DNA of 64,000 nucleotides, taken from NCBI RefSeq assembly GCF_002742335.1, contig NZ_MDGR01000007.1, forward strand, positions 3,352,501-3,416,500. The letters are read 5' to 3'. A program made the position numbers and the translations under genes. Source of the DNA: Reichenbachiella sp. 5M10. GTDB lineage: Bacteria > Bacteroidota > Bacteroidia > Cytophagales > Cyclobacteriaceae. Position 1 is the stretch's first letter. Every line of letters begins with the position of its first letter. Below the pieces are notes generated by a model. It did not search any database and was not told the origin of the DNA. It saw only the letters and a program-made list of their open reading frames with translations. Below, in pieces: positions 8,501 through 16,468 of this stretch.

Positions 8501-11500
8501 GTAAAGATAGAAGTCTACTCGGACGAAGAGAAATACTGGATTTTGAGCAAAGACTCGAACAATCCTGATGCAGAATGGATCAAAAACTCCAATGGGAAAA
8601 TGAATGCACTTGGGGATGAGTTCGTTTCTACTCCTATGGATCTGAATGAAATCAAGCTACGTGTCAATGACAGACTGCCTGTGCAACCCATGTACTTGGA
8701 ATTGAAAAAATGTGGCCTGCAATATGGCCCAACATTCAAACTCATCAAGAACCTATGGGTGGTAGAAGATGAAATATTGGCCAAGGTACAGCTACACGAC
8801 TCATTAGTGTATGAAATGGGGCAATACAATCTGCATCCCTCTGTATTGGACGCCTGTCTCCAAAGCATGTTTGCAGCGAAACTAAGTGACGATGATGAAG
8901 AGCGAGGAATCTATTTACCTACACATATCGACCGTTACAAGTTTCACGCAAAACCAACTTCCCCAACGGTCTATAGCTATATCAAAGTCAAAGAAGCGAG
9001 CTCTGAATATCTCCGTGGTGATTTTTGGATCATGGATGAATCAGGCAGTTTGGTTGCAGAGATCCAAGGCATAGATTTCAAATATATCGAAGGCTCTCGC
9101 TCACAAGAAGGGGATGTTTCTTACACCGGGTGCTATGAATTCGAATGGACAGAAATGAAACCGCTAGAATTCACTCCTTCTCACAACACCATACTGGTGA
9201 TTAGAGAAAATGACTTAGTCATCGAACCTCTCAACAAAAAATTGTCTCAGAATAACTCCACCCTGATTCATACTACTATCAGTGACTATTCGGATCGAGA
9301 GGCTGTTCGGCAAGAGCTAAAAAAAGTCATGAAGACAAGCCCAACGCTAAACAGAGCCATCATCACACTACCGATCACGGAAAATCAGGGAGACATAGCC
9401 AACAATTCCATTGAATTGAGTTGGAAAATCCTAAACATTTTCAATGCCATCATTCAAGAAGAATTGCAATTTCCAATTTGGATTCTCAATCAAAACGCTG
9501 AAATCGTTTTAGATACCGATCAAACGATAAACCTGCACCAATCAGTCACTTATGGGCTATCGAGAGTCATGTTCAACGAGTACCCTATGGTGACTTGCAA
9601 AATCGCTGACATTTCCTCCATCGACAATACCGACGAACTTGACAACTTGGCAAACATCATCTCTTCTCCATCCAACGGAGGCCATGAGTCTGACTTTGCT
9701 TTTAGAGGAAAAAGCATCTTTGTAAAGCGACTACAGGCCGTCAAAAAAGAGCAGGTTCAAAAAGACTCATCTGTTCAATTACCAGCAACAGGCTCATATT
9801 ATCAAGCAGTCCTGCAAGAACAAGGTATGCTAGATTCAATAGCCTTTAGACAAATAGAACCTTTGCCTCTCGGTGATCAAGAAGTAGAGATAGACATCAT
9901 CGCCGCTGGTGTCACTCCTAAAGACCTACAGATCATCAATGGCTCCTTAAGTAAGGAAAGCCTCTCAGGAGGATTATGTGGATCTCATATAGGTACAGAG
10001 TGCAGTGGGATAATTGCTAATATTGGTAAAAATGTAAGCAACCTAAAGGTAGGAGATGCTGTACTCGCTTTTGCTCCAAATTGCTTTGCAGGCAAGACGG
10101 TGGCACCACAGCACACGGTAGTACCAAAACCTGAACACCTCTCACACGAAGAAGCAGCAAGCATCTCTGTAGCATACCTGACTGCATACCACAGTCTATT
10201 CAACTTAGGACAGATTGAAGCAGACGAACGTATCTTGATCCACTCCGCAACAGACGAAGTAGGATTAGCAGCCCTCGCCTTAGCCCAGCTAAAAGGCATA
10301 GAAATATTTGCGACTGCTGATACCGTACAGAAAAGAGAACGTCTCAAAAAAATGGGCATTAACCACGTCTATGACAGCAGTTCTACGACTTTCTACAGCG
10401 AGGTGATGGCTGACTCCCAAAGCGAAGGGGTAGATTTAGTTCTCAATTCACTCAATGGAAAATCTATCGTTCAGAGTATAAAATGCCTTAGACCATTTGG
10501 CAGGTTTGTGGAATTGGGTAAAACAGACATCTACAACGACATCAGTATCCACCTGAAGCGATTCGGTGAGAATTTGAGCTATTTCGCAGTAGATATCGAC
10601 AGGCTCATGGCTCAGAAACCACAGAAAGCCCAGAAACTCTTTCAAGATGTCATTCAATTGTTTGAAACCAAGTCCGTACAAGCTACAAGTACTCAGGCAC
10701 TCAAAATTACAGCAATACAAGAAGCTTTTCAACTGCTCTCAAAAGGGGAACAAACCAGTAAAATCGTCTTGTCTATGGCTGATCAAGTCGTGCATGCTCT
10801 TCCTCAAGAGACCATTCATTTCTCTCCAGACAAATCGTACATTTTGACAGGAGGAGCCAGTGGGTTTGGTATAGAAGTAGCCAAGTGGATGGCAAACAAA
10901 GGAGCCAAATATCTCGCTTTAGTCAGCAGGAGTGGTCCAAAGTCAGAGTACGATCACAGTTGGATTGATCAACTCAAAGCTAATGGCATCCATGTGATGG
11001 TTGAAAACCTAGATTTATCCAAGTTGGATGAGGTACAAGCCATGGTCCATAGAGTCGGTAATTGTGCGCCACTTGGTGGTATCATTCATGGTGCAGCTGT
11101 ACTACAGGATGCCACGATTCCGAGAATGGACAAAGCACTATTTAGTAAGGTATTCATACCTAAAGCCATGGGGGCATGGAATCTACATCTTGCGACAGAA
11201 CAAACAGACCTCGATTTCTTCCTAAATTTCTCATCTGTATCTTCCGTCGTAGGTGTACCGGGACAATCCAACTACTCCTCAGCCAACAACTTCCTAGACA
11301 AATTAGTAGACTACAGAGTAGCAAAAGGCCTGAAAGCTCAAAGCATCAACCTCGGAGTACTGGGGCAATATGCGGGAATGACCAAAGAAGGCAGTAGCAG
11401 TAGCGTAATGAATGTGCTAGAAAGTCAAGGCTGGATCCCCTTGACCTTCAAACAAGTCATGAGCAAACTTGAAAAAGTACTCTTGGAAGGAAATCGAGTA

Positions 11501-12724
11501 AGAATGGCGACCAACGTCGATTGGCTGAAATTTAGAGAATTCTTCAACCACTTAAAGAGCGACGGAAAATTCGAACATCTTCTCACCGATGCAGCACTTA
11601 AAGTTGGTTCAGCGAGCAACAAAGGCGAAGGACTAAAAGAGACATTACTAACAGCCAATGGGCAAGCCAGTCAGATCCTTTTGGTCAATCTCAAAAATGC
11701 ATTGGCAAGAATACTGGGAACTACTCCCGACAAGTTAAATGAAAACAAAGCGGTCTCTGCAATAGGTTTAGACTCCTTGATGATGAATCAATTAAGGAAC
11801 TGGATTCTTCAGAAGTTGGAGTTCAACTACCCATTGATGAAACTATCCAAAGGACCTAGCATGGTCGAAATCTCAGAACATATTCTTCACAACCTCAAGC
11901 CGGTGGAATCTGCTCACGAACTGTTGGAAGATGAATCTGGGATCACTTCGGAAGAGGATATTGAGGTAATCAACGAATGGTTCGTTCACAAAAAACATGA
12001 AGCGACTAATTTCGAACAAAAGGCTAAACTCTTCATGTTTCATTCTATGGGCGCAGGTGCATCGATGTATGATCATTTCATATACAATGCCCCAGAAGGC
12101 ACGGATGTATATGCCGTCCAACTACCCGGCCGTGAAAACAGAAAGAATGAGGATCGCTATACAGATTTTGGACAGCTAATAGATGACCTAGAAAGCGCCA
12201 TTGTTCCACTTCTTGACACACCATTCGTCATGTATGGCCACAGTTTTGGAGGAATGGTAGCTTTTGAGCTCTCTCGTCGACTCAGAAACAAATACGGCAA
12301 AGAGCCCCTTCATTTCTTTAGCTCTGCAACCATGGCTCCTCAGATGTCTGTGACCTGGAAGAACCGAGACGTACTGAAACAGTCGGCTATTTCCAGCAAT
12401 TCAGAACAGAAGCTTCTAGGTTTGATGAATTATATCGATGACATCAATTACGTAAAGAAGATTCTCCCTATACTGAGACTTGACATGGTCTTGTTGACAA
12501 CCTATGATTACCAAGTAGAGCAAAAGCTAAACTGTCCAATCACAGTATTTTCAGCAATCGAAGATGAAGTCACCCTACCAGAGGAAATGGCTCCTTGGCA
12601 AGAGCACACTGCATCTGAGTTTAGACAAGAACTCGTGCATGGTGACCACTGGTTCGTGAGTCGAAACAAAGACTTCATTCGCCATCAGATCAGCCAAGAC
12701 CTGAGCCTTTCTTTGCAAGAATAG
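5558..12724 (+). CDS. Single-module reducing type I polyketide synthase (KS-AT-DH-psiKR-ER-KR-ACP-TE)
   Basis: This 2388-residue protein should build a reduced or polyene acyl chain by iterative decarboxylative condensation. KS (1-430) has the complete triad C177 (DTACSGA), H313 (EAHGTGT) and H352 (KTNIGH). AT (about 535-835) has GHSIGE with S627 and a VPFH motif, where Phe suggests malonyl-CoA. DH (about 895-1185) has H930 in HRVDDAIIFP, an Asp replacing the usual Gly, and D1098 in HPSVLDACLQ. A structural KR half lies at about 1190-1410; no methyltransferase is seen. ER (about 1415-1730) carries ATDEVG (1564-1569) where active ERs have a GGVG loop. KR has TGGASGFG (1764-1771), S1893, Y1906, N1910 and an LQD motif. 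ACP has GLDSL with S2073. The C-terminal thioesterase has S2229 (GHSFGG), a candidate Asp at 2336 and H2364; its LPGREN motif resembles type II thioesterases. One module with all these domains implies iterative use. No tailoring genes are adjacent; the product is unknown. Confidence 0.95.
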   Translation: MQKEDIAIIGIGCHTPGKIHGPEQFWSKLMNGVDGISDVPKDRWNHEEYYDPNPNKAGKIKTKKGGFIEGIDLFDNEFFKIFPKEAERIDPQQRLLLQTTFESIEDSGDKLENLRGSNAAVFMSVFTNDYWDMQIEQDSKYAISPHVAMGSSRTAIANRISYFYDLKGPSVSVDTACSGALVAVHLACQSIWDQSASCAMAGGVNLIINPESTMMMSKGNFLSPDGYCKSFDERANGYVRGEGVGVVYLKPLSQALKDGNKIYGLIKATACNSDGHTVEGLTVPSESSQTAMLKNAYRLANIDVDKLQYIEAHGTGTPVGDPLETKSFSNVFGGRSTDSPLMIGSVKTNIGHLEGAAGVAGLIKLALSIKNKKIPGNLHFNKVNPKIDLKNWKLKVVSENTDWPEQKDGSPRIGGVNSFGAGGTNAHLVLEEYIPAQEKSSKAIEENLYLFQTSAATTTSLHNLLKAYKSFLLSEQYSLRDICYNVGKHRSSLKHRISIAGKDKTDMIDKIDAFLEGNVISGVSSHELETPAHKIGFVFTGQGPQWFAMGQELIATEPLFKSTIQNIEGYFSQISGWSLLEEMNKDEENSRVNDTRIAQPAIMAIQIALVELWKKHGIQPEGVVGHSIGEVAAAYTAGSLTLEQAVQVIFHRSRGQHAATGKGKMLAVSLTLSAAEEIIKDVKDTVSIGAVNGPEMCVLSGDEAPLLQISEKLTEQDIFNKFLRVTVPFHSHHMEPLKDELIHSLRQLKPAKASLDLYSTVTGQKGDGLHLVSEYWYDNVRKPVYFANALSKMVEDGYDLFIEIGPHPALSSGAEDIFASKDSHAVIFPSIKRKENEKLRFLHTLGSLYTHGIALDWDCIYPHSNRIYTLPKYTWDLKSYWHETAKHKAKRLAKKVHPLISGFNTSGLNDTHFTFDVLLDRHTDPYIDDHRVDDAIIFPGTGHLEIATSAAQQAFQDNFGFLEDINFESALFLPEEGELADVKIEVYSDEEKYWILSKDSNNPDAEWIKNSNGKMNALGDEFVSTPMDLNEIKLRVNDRLPVQPMYLELKKCGLQYGPTFKLIKNLWVVEDEILAKVQLHDSLVYEMGQYNLHPSVLDACLQSMFAAKLSDDDEERGIYLPTHIDRYKFHAKPTSPTVYSYIKVKEASSEYLRGDFWIMDESGSLVAEIQGIDFKYIEGSRSQEGDVSYTGCYEFEWTEMKPLEFTPSHNTILVIRENDLVIEPLNKKLSQNNSTLIHTTISDYSDREAVRQELKKVMKTSPTLNRAIITLPITENQGDIANNSIELSWKILNIFNAIIQEELQFPIWILNQNAEIVLDTDQTINLHQSVTYGLSRVMFNEYPMVTCKIADISSIDNTDELDNLANIISSPSNGGHESDFAFRGKSIFVKRLQAVKKEQVQKDSSVQLPATGSYYQAVLQEQGMLDSIAFRQIEPLPLGDQEVEIDIIAAGVTPKDLQIINGSLSKESLSGGLCGSHIGTECSGIIANIGKNVSNLKVGDAVLAFAPNCFAGKTVAPQHTVVPKPEHLSHEEAASISVAYLTAYHSLFNLGQIEADERILIHSATDEVGLAALALAQLKGIEIFATADTVQKRERLKKMGINHVYDSSSTTFYSEVMADSQSEGVDLVLNSLNGKSIVQSIKCLRPFGRFVELGKTDIYNDISIHLKRFGENLSYFAVDIDRLMAQKPQKAQKLFQDVIQLFETKSVQATSTQALKITAIQEAFQLLSKGEQTSKIVLSMADQVVHALPQETIHFSPDKSYILTGGASGFGIEVAKWMANKGAKYLALVSRSGPKSEYDHSWIDQLKANGIHVMVENLDLSKLDEVQAMVHRVGNCAPLGGIIHGAAVLQDATIPRMDKALFSKVFIPKAMGAWNLHLATEQTDLDFFLNFSSVSSVVGVPGQSNYSSANNFLDKLVDYRVAKGLKAQSINLGVLGQYAGMTKEGSSSSVMNVLESQGWIPLTFKQVMSKLEKVLLEGNRVRMATNVDWLKFREFFNHLKSDGKFEHLLTDAALKVGSASNKGEGLKETLLTANGQASQILLVNLKNALARILGTTPDKLNENKAVSAIGLDSLMMNQLRNWILQKLEFNYPLMKLSKGPSMVEISEHILHNLKPVESAHELLEDESGITSEEDIEVINEWFVHKKHEATNFEQKAKLFMFHSMGAGASMYDHFIYNAPEGTDVYAVQLPGRENRKNEDRYTDFGQLIDDLESAIVPLLDTPFVMYGHSFGGMVAFELSRRLRNKYGKEPLHFFSSATMAPQMSVTWKNRDVLKQSAISSNSEQKLLGLMNYIDDINYVKKILPILRLDMVLLTTYDYQVEQKLNCPITVFSAIEDEVTLPEEMAPWQEHTASEFRQELVHGDHWFVSRNKDFIRHQISQDLSLSLQE

Positions 12725-12771
12725 CTAGGCATCAGCTAGCGACCCTTTTAAAACCAACCCTATTTACCCTT

Positions 12772-12805
12772 GGGCTCTCTCTATTGTCTCAATAGATGAG
12801 AGCCC
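12772..12805 (+). other. Strong hairpin between the PKS and PPTase genes
   Basis: GGGCTCTC plus TCTATTG pairs with CAATAGA plus GAGAGCCC across a 3-base loop, with one bulged T: 15 base pairs in all. No T-run follows, so it is not a normal terminator. It ends 19 bases before the PPTase ATG, where it could slow ribosomes, protect the PKS mRNA end, or attenuate PPTase expression. Confidence 0.7.
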
Positions 12806-12824
12806 ATACTTACCAGCTATTTCG

Positions 12825-13547
12825 ATGATCCACCTTCACTTACCCGAAGGACTATATTCCTGCTTTTCTGACTTATCTCACTCGTCAGAGGTCCTGTTTG
12901 AAACAGAAAAAAACATAGCAACAGCCTATGAACCCAAAAGACTCATGGAGTTTTGTAGTGGGAGATACTGTGCACACCTGTCTCTCAAGAAGCTGGGAGT
13001 GGACGCTCCCATACTCAAGACAGAGGAAGGAGCCCCTCTCTGGCCCAAGGGCATCACCGGATCCATCAGTCACTCTACCCAGACAGCCGGATCTATCGTC
13101 GCATCGACTGACAGGATACAATCCATTGGTCTAGATATTGAAACCATGGGTCGAATATCTCCAGACATGTGGTCCATCCTTTTCACTCCGAATGAAATCA
13201 ACATGCTCATGCATTCTAAACCAGCAGAGATTGACTTTTTGAGTACACTACTTTTTTCGATGAAGGAATCTTTTTACAAAATGCAATTTCCAATCAGCCA
13301 ACACTTCATGGATTTTCAAGATTGTGAAGTCACCTATAGCAATGAAAAATGTCATATCCAGCCACATGTTAGTTTGAGCGCTCCTCTCAACAACCCAGCT
13401 CAATATGACATAAAATTTCTTAGGTTAGAAACAGAAATCATCACCTACATTATCCTTCACAGACCGGACTCATCATTCAGGCATGATAAACCAAAGCACC
13501 AAGTATACAATCACCCCAGGAAACCCTATCGACATGAAAGACAATAA
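12825..13547 (+). CDS. 4'-phosphopantetheinyl transferase, EntD/Sfp type
   Basis: The enzyme moves the phosphopantetheine arm of CoA onto the conserved Ser of carrier proteins, here presumably S2073 of the PKS immediately upstream. The 240-residue protein shows the EntD-like N-terminal pattern EFCSGRYCAHLSLKKLG, then GAPLWPKGITGSISHS, the Mg-binding IGLDIE, and the second catalytic motif FSMKESFYK. Starting at ATG 12825 includes the whole domain. It lies 100 bp after the PKS on the same strand, with a hairpin between, so co-transcription is likely. The last 25 codons overlap the 3' end of the opposing PspC gene, and the corresponding tail, rich in His, Arg and Pro, looks unlike a folded domain. 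It may also serve other carrier proteins in the cell. Confidence 0.93.
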   Translation: MIHLHLPEGLYSCFSDLSHSSEVLFETEKNIATAYEPKRLMEFCSGRYCAHLSLKKLGVDAPILKTEEGAPLWPKGITGSISHSTQTAGSIVASTDRIQSIGLDIETMGRISPDMWSILFTPNEINMLMHSKPAEIDFLSTLLFSMKESFYKMQFPISQHFMDFQDCEVTYSNEKCHIQPHVSLSAPLNNPAQYDIKFLRLETEIITYIILHRPDSSFRHDKPKHQVYNHPRKPYRHERQ

Positions 13548-13655
13548 GACATAGGCCAATCGAACCAATGTATAATCCCATCCAAAGTAGTCAGCTATGC
13601 CTCCCAATACACCTCCTATTACTCTATCGCTTGATTTTTTCAAAATTCTTGTCAT
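13473..13655 (-). CDS. PspC-domain small membrane protein
   Basis: The 60-residue protein is a complete PspC domain: RILKKSSDRVIGGVLGGIADYFGWDYTLVRLAYVLL is the family's typical first half, quoted here only as the span 3-38, and the remainder is a membrane helix ending in YLVLWFIMPE. PspC proteins sit in the inner membrane; in enterobacteria PspC is part of the phage-shock envelope-stress response, but the stand-alone Bacteroidota versions have no proven role. The gene is 4 bp downstream of another small membrane-protein gene. Its last 75 bp are antisense to the PPTase 3' end. Confidence 0.9.
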   Translation of the reverse strand: MTRILKKSSDRVIGGVLGGIADYFGWDYTLVRLAYVLLSFMSIGFPGVIVYLVLWFIMPE

Positions 13656-13659
13656 TTTC

Positions 13660-13887
13660 TTATAGTTTTAAAGTTAATAATGAATTGACAGAATCCCCGA
13701 TGACTTGCATCATGAATTGCAGTTGAAGATGGGGATGACGACTTGACACTAGCAAATCTTGGTTACTTGATAGCTGTGGTTCCCAATGCACGGGACTGGC
13801 ATGTGTACTAAAACCAATCACAATCGCCGCGATTACGCCAAGTAAAATCAGCAGCACTCTTTTGTCATGTATCTTCCACCTATTCAT
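13660..13887 (-). CDS. Small single-pass membrane protein, unknown function
   Basis: This 75-residue frame begins MNRWKIHDKRVLLILLGVIA and has one strongly hydrophobic segment at about 11-26 after a basic start, so it should be membrane-anchored with a short outer tail rich in Gln, Ser and His. I recognise no family. The main support for it being a gene is its position 4 bp upstream of the PspC gene on the same strand, giving a small two-gene unit. It could instead be non-coding leader sequence for that gene. Confidence 0.5.
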   Translation of the reverse strand: MNRWKIHDKRVLLILLGVIAAIVIGFSTHASPVHWEPQLSSNQDLLVSSRHPHLQLQFMMQVIGDSVNSLLTLKL

Positions 13888-14009
13888 AGGACTCTGGGTT
13901 TGGTTTGTTTTACCTTACACCCTACATGGACAAAGCGTATGCCAATAGACACAATAGCACTGAAAAACAGCAAGTTACATTAAAAACCCTATAGCAAAAC
14001 AGAATAAAA

Positions 14010-14028
14010 GTGTAACGATATCGTACAC
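14010..14028. promoter_or_regulatory. 19-bp near-palindrome upstream of the small membrane-protein/PspC pair
   Basis: GTGTAACGATATCGTACAC is nearly its own reverse complement: the core CGATATCG and outer GTGTA/TACAC arms match, with a one-base offset. It lies between the ABC-F stop and the divergently read end of the next unit, about 120 bp upstream of the minus-strand start at 13887. It could be an operator; no regulator gene is adjacent. Confidence 0.3.
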
Positions 14029-14052
14029 TCCATAAAACAAAAGTGTCCGCTA

Positions 14053-15948
14053 TCAATCAGCGGATTCTGACAATTCCAACCACCGCAGCTCCTTCTCATC
14101 GATACTGTCATTGATCTGCTGGAGCTCATTGGACCACTCAGTCAGTATGACGTGATCCGACTCTCCTGAGTTCATCAATTCTTCAAGCTCAGACTTTCGG
14201 GCATTCAGTTTTTCGACGTCCTTTTCGATCGATTCAAACTCCTGCATCTCCTTATAAGACAGCTTCTTCTTTTCCACCGTCTTCTGCTTGTTCGTATTCT
14301 CCTTGGCAGTGGATTTGGCATCCTCTTTGGCCTTGGATCTATCCGACTTCTCTTCTTCTAGTGTATACCTATAGTCCGTATAGTTACCAGGAAAGTCACG
14401 GATTTCATCTGTCTGATCAAACACAAATAAGTGATCCACCAACTTGTCCATGAAGTACCGATCGTGAGACACTACGAGCAGACACCCTGGAAAATTGTCC
14501 AAATAGTCCTCCAACACATTTAGCGTCACAATATCCAAATCATTGGTCGGTTCATCGAGAATCAAAAAATTCGGATTAGTGATCAATACTTTGAGCAATT
14601 GCAACCGTCTTTTCTCCCCTCCACTCAATTTAGCAACATGGGAGTACTGGGTCTTGGGAGGAAACAAAAACTGATTGAGCAACTGCGAGGCAGTGATGAC
14701 ACTGCCATCATCGAGATGAATAGCATCAGCGACATCAGACACTACATCGATGACACGCTTGCCGGGATCTTCCTCGATCGACTGCTGGCGGTAGTAGCCA
14801 AAGACGGTATTTAACCCTTGATCCAATGTCCCCGAATCTGCTTCGATGCTTCCCGTCAGCACATTCAAAAAAGTCGACTTACCAGTTCCATTGTGTCCGA
14901 CGACTCCTATTTTTTCTCCACGTGCAAACACATGAGAGAAGTTGGAAAACACCGTAGAGTCTCCCCATGACTTGCTGATTTTGTTCAGCTCTAAGATTTT
15001 TTTACCTTGGCGCCTACCAGACAATTTGATCTCCATCTGCTGTCGACTCAGATCTACATTGGCCTTGTCTTTCGTCTCATAAAAAGCATCCACACGATAT
15101 TTCGCCTTGGTTCCTCGGGCTTTAGGCTGTCGACGCATCCACTCCAGCTCACGGCTTAGCAGGTTTCTCGCTTTATCCTTTTCTGCCTGCTGGATTTCTT
15201 CTTGCTCCGACTTCTTTTCTAGATAATAGGCATAGTTCCCTTTGTATCGAAAGAGCTGTCCTCGATCTATCTCTATAATCTCCGTACACACTCGATCCAA
15301 AAAATACCGGTCATGCGTCACCATCAATATGGATAGATTCTGTGAAGCAAGGTACTCTTCGAGCCATTCGATGATATCTAAATCCAAGTGGTTGGTAGGT
15401 TCATCCAGAATAAGAAAATCTGGTTCGTCAAGCAGTGCCTTGGCTAGAGCGATTCGCTTTTGCTGTCCCCCAGACATACTCTTGATGGACTGCTCTAGGT
15501 CGTTGATCCCAAGCTTACCCAAAATCTCCTTCAAGCGATATTCATAGTCCCAAGCATTCTTCGCATCTATTTCTGTGATGAGGTATTCGATTCTTGACTG
15601 GTCCTTGTCCGTAGGTTCTTCCTTATCTACCAGTTTCCAATATTCACTGAGCAACTTGGACTCAGGATGATTGGCATCAAAAATAGAATCCAATACGGTC
15701 TCAAAACCATCCAAATCAGGTGCTTGATCCAAGTAGGACACTTTGATATCACGTTGAAACGACACTCCGCCTGTATCCTGCTGTTCCTTTCCTGAAATGA
15801 TATTGAGCAAGGTAGATTTACCACACCCATTCACACCTACCAAAGCGACCTTTTGCCCTTGCTCGATACCAAAGGTGATGTCATCAAACAATTGCTTGTC
15901 ATTGAAGCTTTTGGTGAGTTTTTCTACAGAAACAGCTATTGGAGGCAT
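14053..15948 (-). CDS. uup: ABC-F family ATPase, Uup-like
   Basis: ABC-F proteins lack membrane segments and act on ribosomes or structured nucleic acids. The 631-residue protein has two ABC domains. The first has Walker A GVNGCGKST near residue 38, signature SGGQQKR and LDEPTNHLD; the second has GHNGTGKST, signature LSGGEKRR and LDEPTNDLD. A linker with many Arg and Lys residues separates them. The C-terminal 80 or so residues (about 550-631) form a highly charged coiled coil, the feature that separates Uup from EttA-type members. It has no obvious operon partner. A resistance role (as in Vga or Msr proteins) is less likely given the standard Uup layout. Confidence 0.9.
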   Translation of the reverse strand: MPPIAVSVEKLTKSFNDKQLFDDITFGIEQGQKVALVGVNGCGKSTLLNIISGKEQQDTGGVSFQRDIKVSYLDQAPDLDGFETVLDSIFDANHPESKLLSEYWKLVDKEEPTDKDQSRIEYLITEIDAKNAWDYEYRLKEILGKLGINDLEQSIKSMSGGQQKRIALAKALLDEPDFLILDEPTNHLDLDIIEWLEEYLASQNLSILMVTHDRYFLDRVCTEIIEIDRGQLFRYKGNYAYYLEKKSEQEEIQQAEKDKARNLLSRELEWMRRQPKARGTKAKYRVDAFYETKDKANVDLSRQQMEIKLSGRRQGKKILELNKISKSWGDSTVFSNFSHVFARGEKIGVVGHNGTGKSTFLNVLTGSIEADSGTLDQGLNTVFGYYRQQSIEEDPGKRVIDVVSDVADAIHLDDGSVITASQLLNQFLFPPKTQYSHVAKLSGGEKRRLQLLKVLITNPNFLILDEPTNDLDIVTLNVLEDYLDNFPGCLLVVSHDRYFMDKLVDHLFVFDQTDEIRDFPGNYTDYRYTLEEEKSDRSKAKEDAKSTAKENTNKQKTVEKKKLSYKEMQEFESIEKDVEKLNARKSELEELMNSGESDHVILTEWSNELQQINDSIDEKELRWLELSESAD

Positions 15949-16060
15949 ATAAACAGATTTTTAATCCAAAGTACATCGAGCCATACACAGCTCTAGATTG
16001 GACAGACAAATCTATGACAAGTTGCGAAGAGCTTCAGACAATCTCTCCACTATTTCTTGG

Positions 16061-16342
16061 TTAGCCCTTTTTCTTGAAAGCCGCCTCTGCAGCTTGCTTG
16101 ATTTCATCTGCGGCAGAAGACAAATGATTCTTGATCTCTTCCCATTTACCTTCATTCTTATGTTTGAACTCCGAATATTCCGTTTCCAACTTCTCCTTTT
16201 TCTCCTTGAGAGCTGCTATTTTCACTTCTACATCATCCCTGATATCGTCTTTGGCTCCTTTGGCGTCTACGATCAACTGATCAATTTTATGACCCAACTC
16301 TTTTAGGATTTTCTCGACTTGACCTTGATGTTCTACACTCAT
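16061..16342 (-). CDS. Small charged coiled-coil protein
   Basis: The 93-residue protein is almost entirely helical and highly charged, with heptad-like spacing from about 5 to 90 (IDQLIVDAKGAKDDIRDDVE, then ALKEKKEKLETEYSEFKHK). It has no signal peptide, Cys or enzyme motif. Similar apolipoprotein-like or Sll1863-like stress proteins occur widely, but the resemblance is only in composition. It is flanked by the ABC-F gene downstream and the divergent uridine kinase upstream, with no apparent operon. Function unknown. Confidence 0.75.
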   Translation of the reverse strand: MSVEHQGQVEKILKELGHKIDQLIVDAKGAKDDIRDDVEVKIAALKEKKEKLETEYSEFKHKNEGKWEEIKNHLSSAADEIKQAAEAAFKKKG

Positions 16343-16468
16343 GATGTTTATGGTTTTTATTAGTTTGACTAAAGATATAAAGTTACCTTCAGTTAATTAT
16401 TACGAACACAAAGCATTCTCGTTATAGAAGTTTACTTTTACGGCATCAAAAGTCAACCCGATTACGAT

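Noticed and set aside
9050-9790. A methyltransferase domain between DH and ER of the PKS
   Set aside because: No SAM-binding GxGxG-type motif is visible; the segment has the size and pattern of the structural half of a KR.
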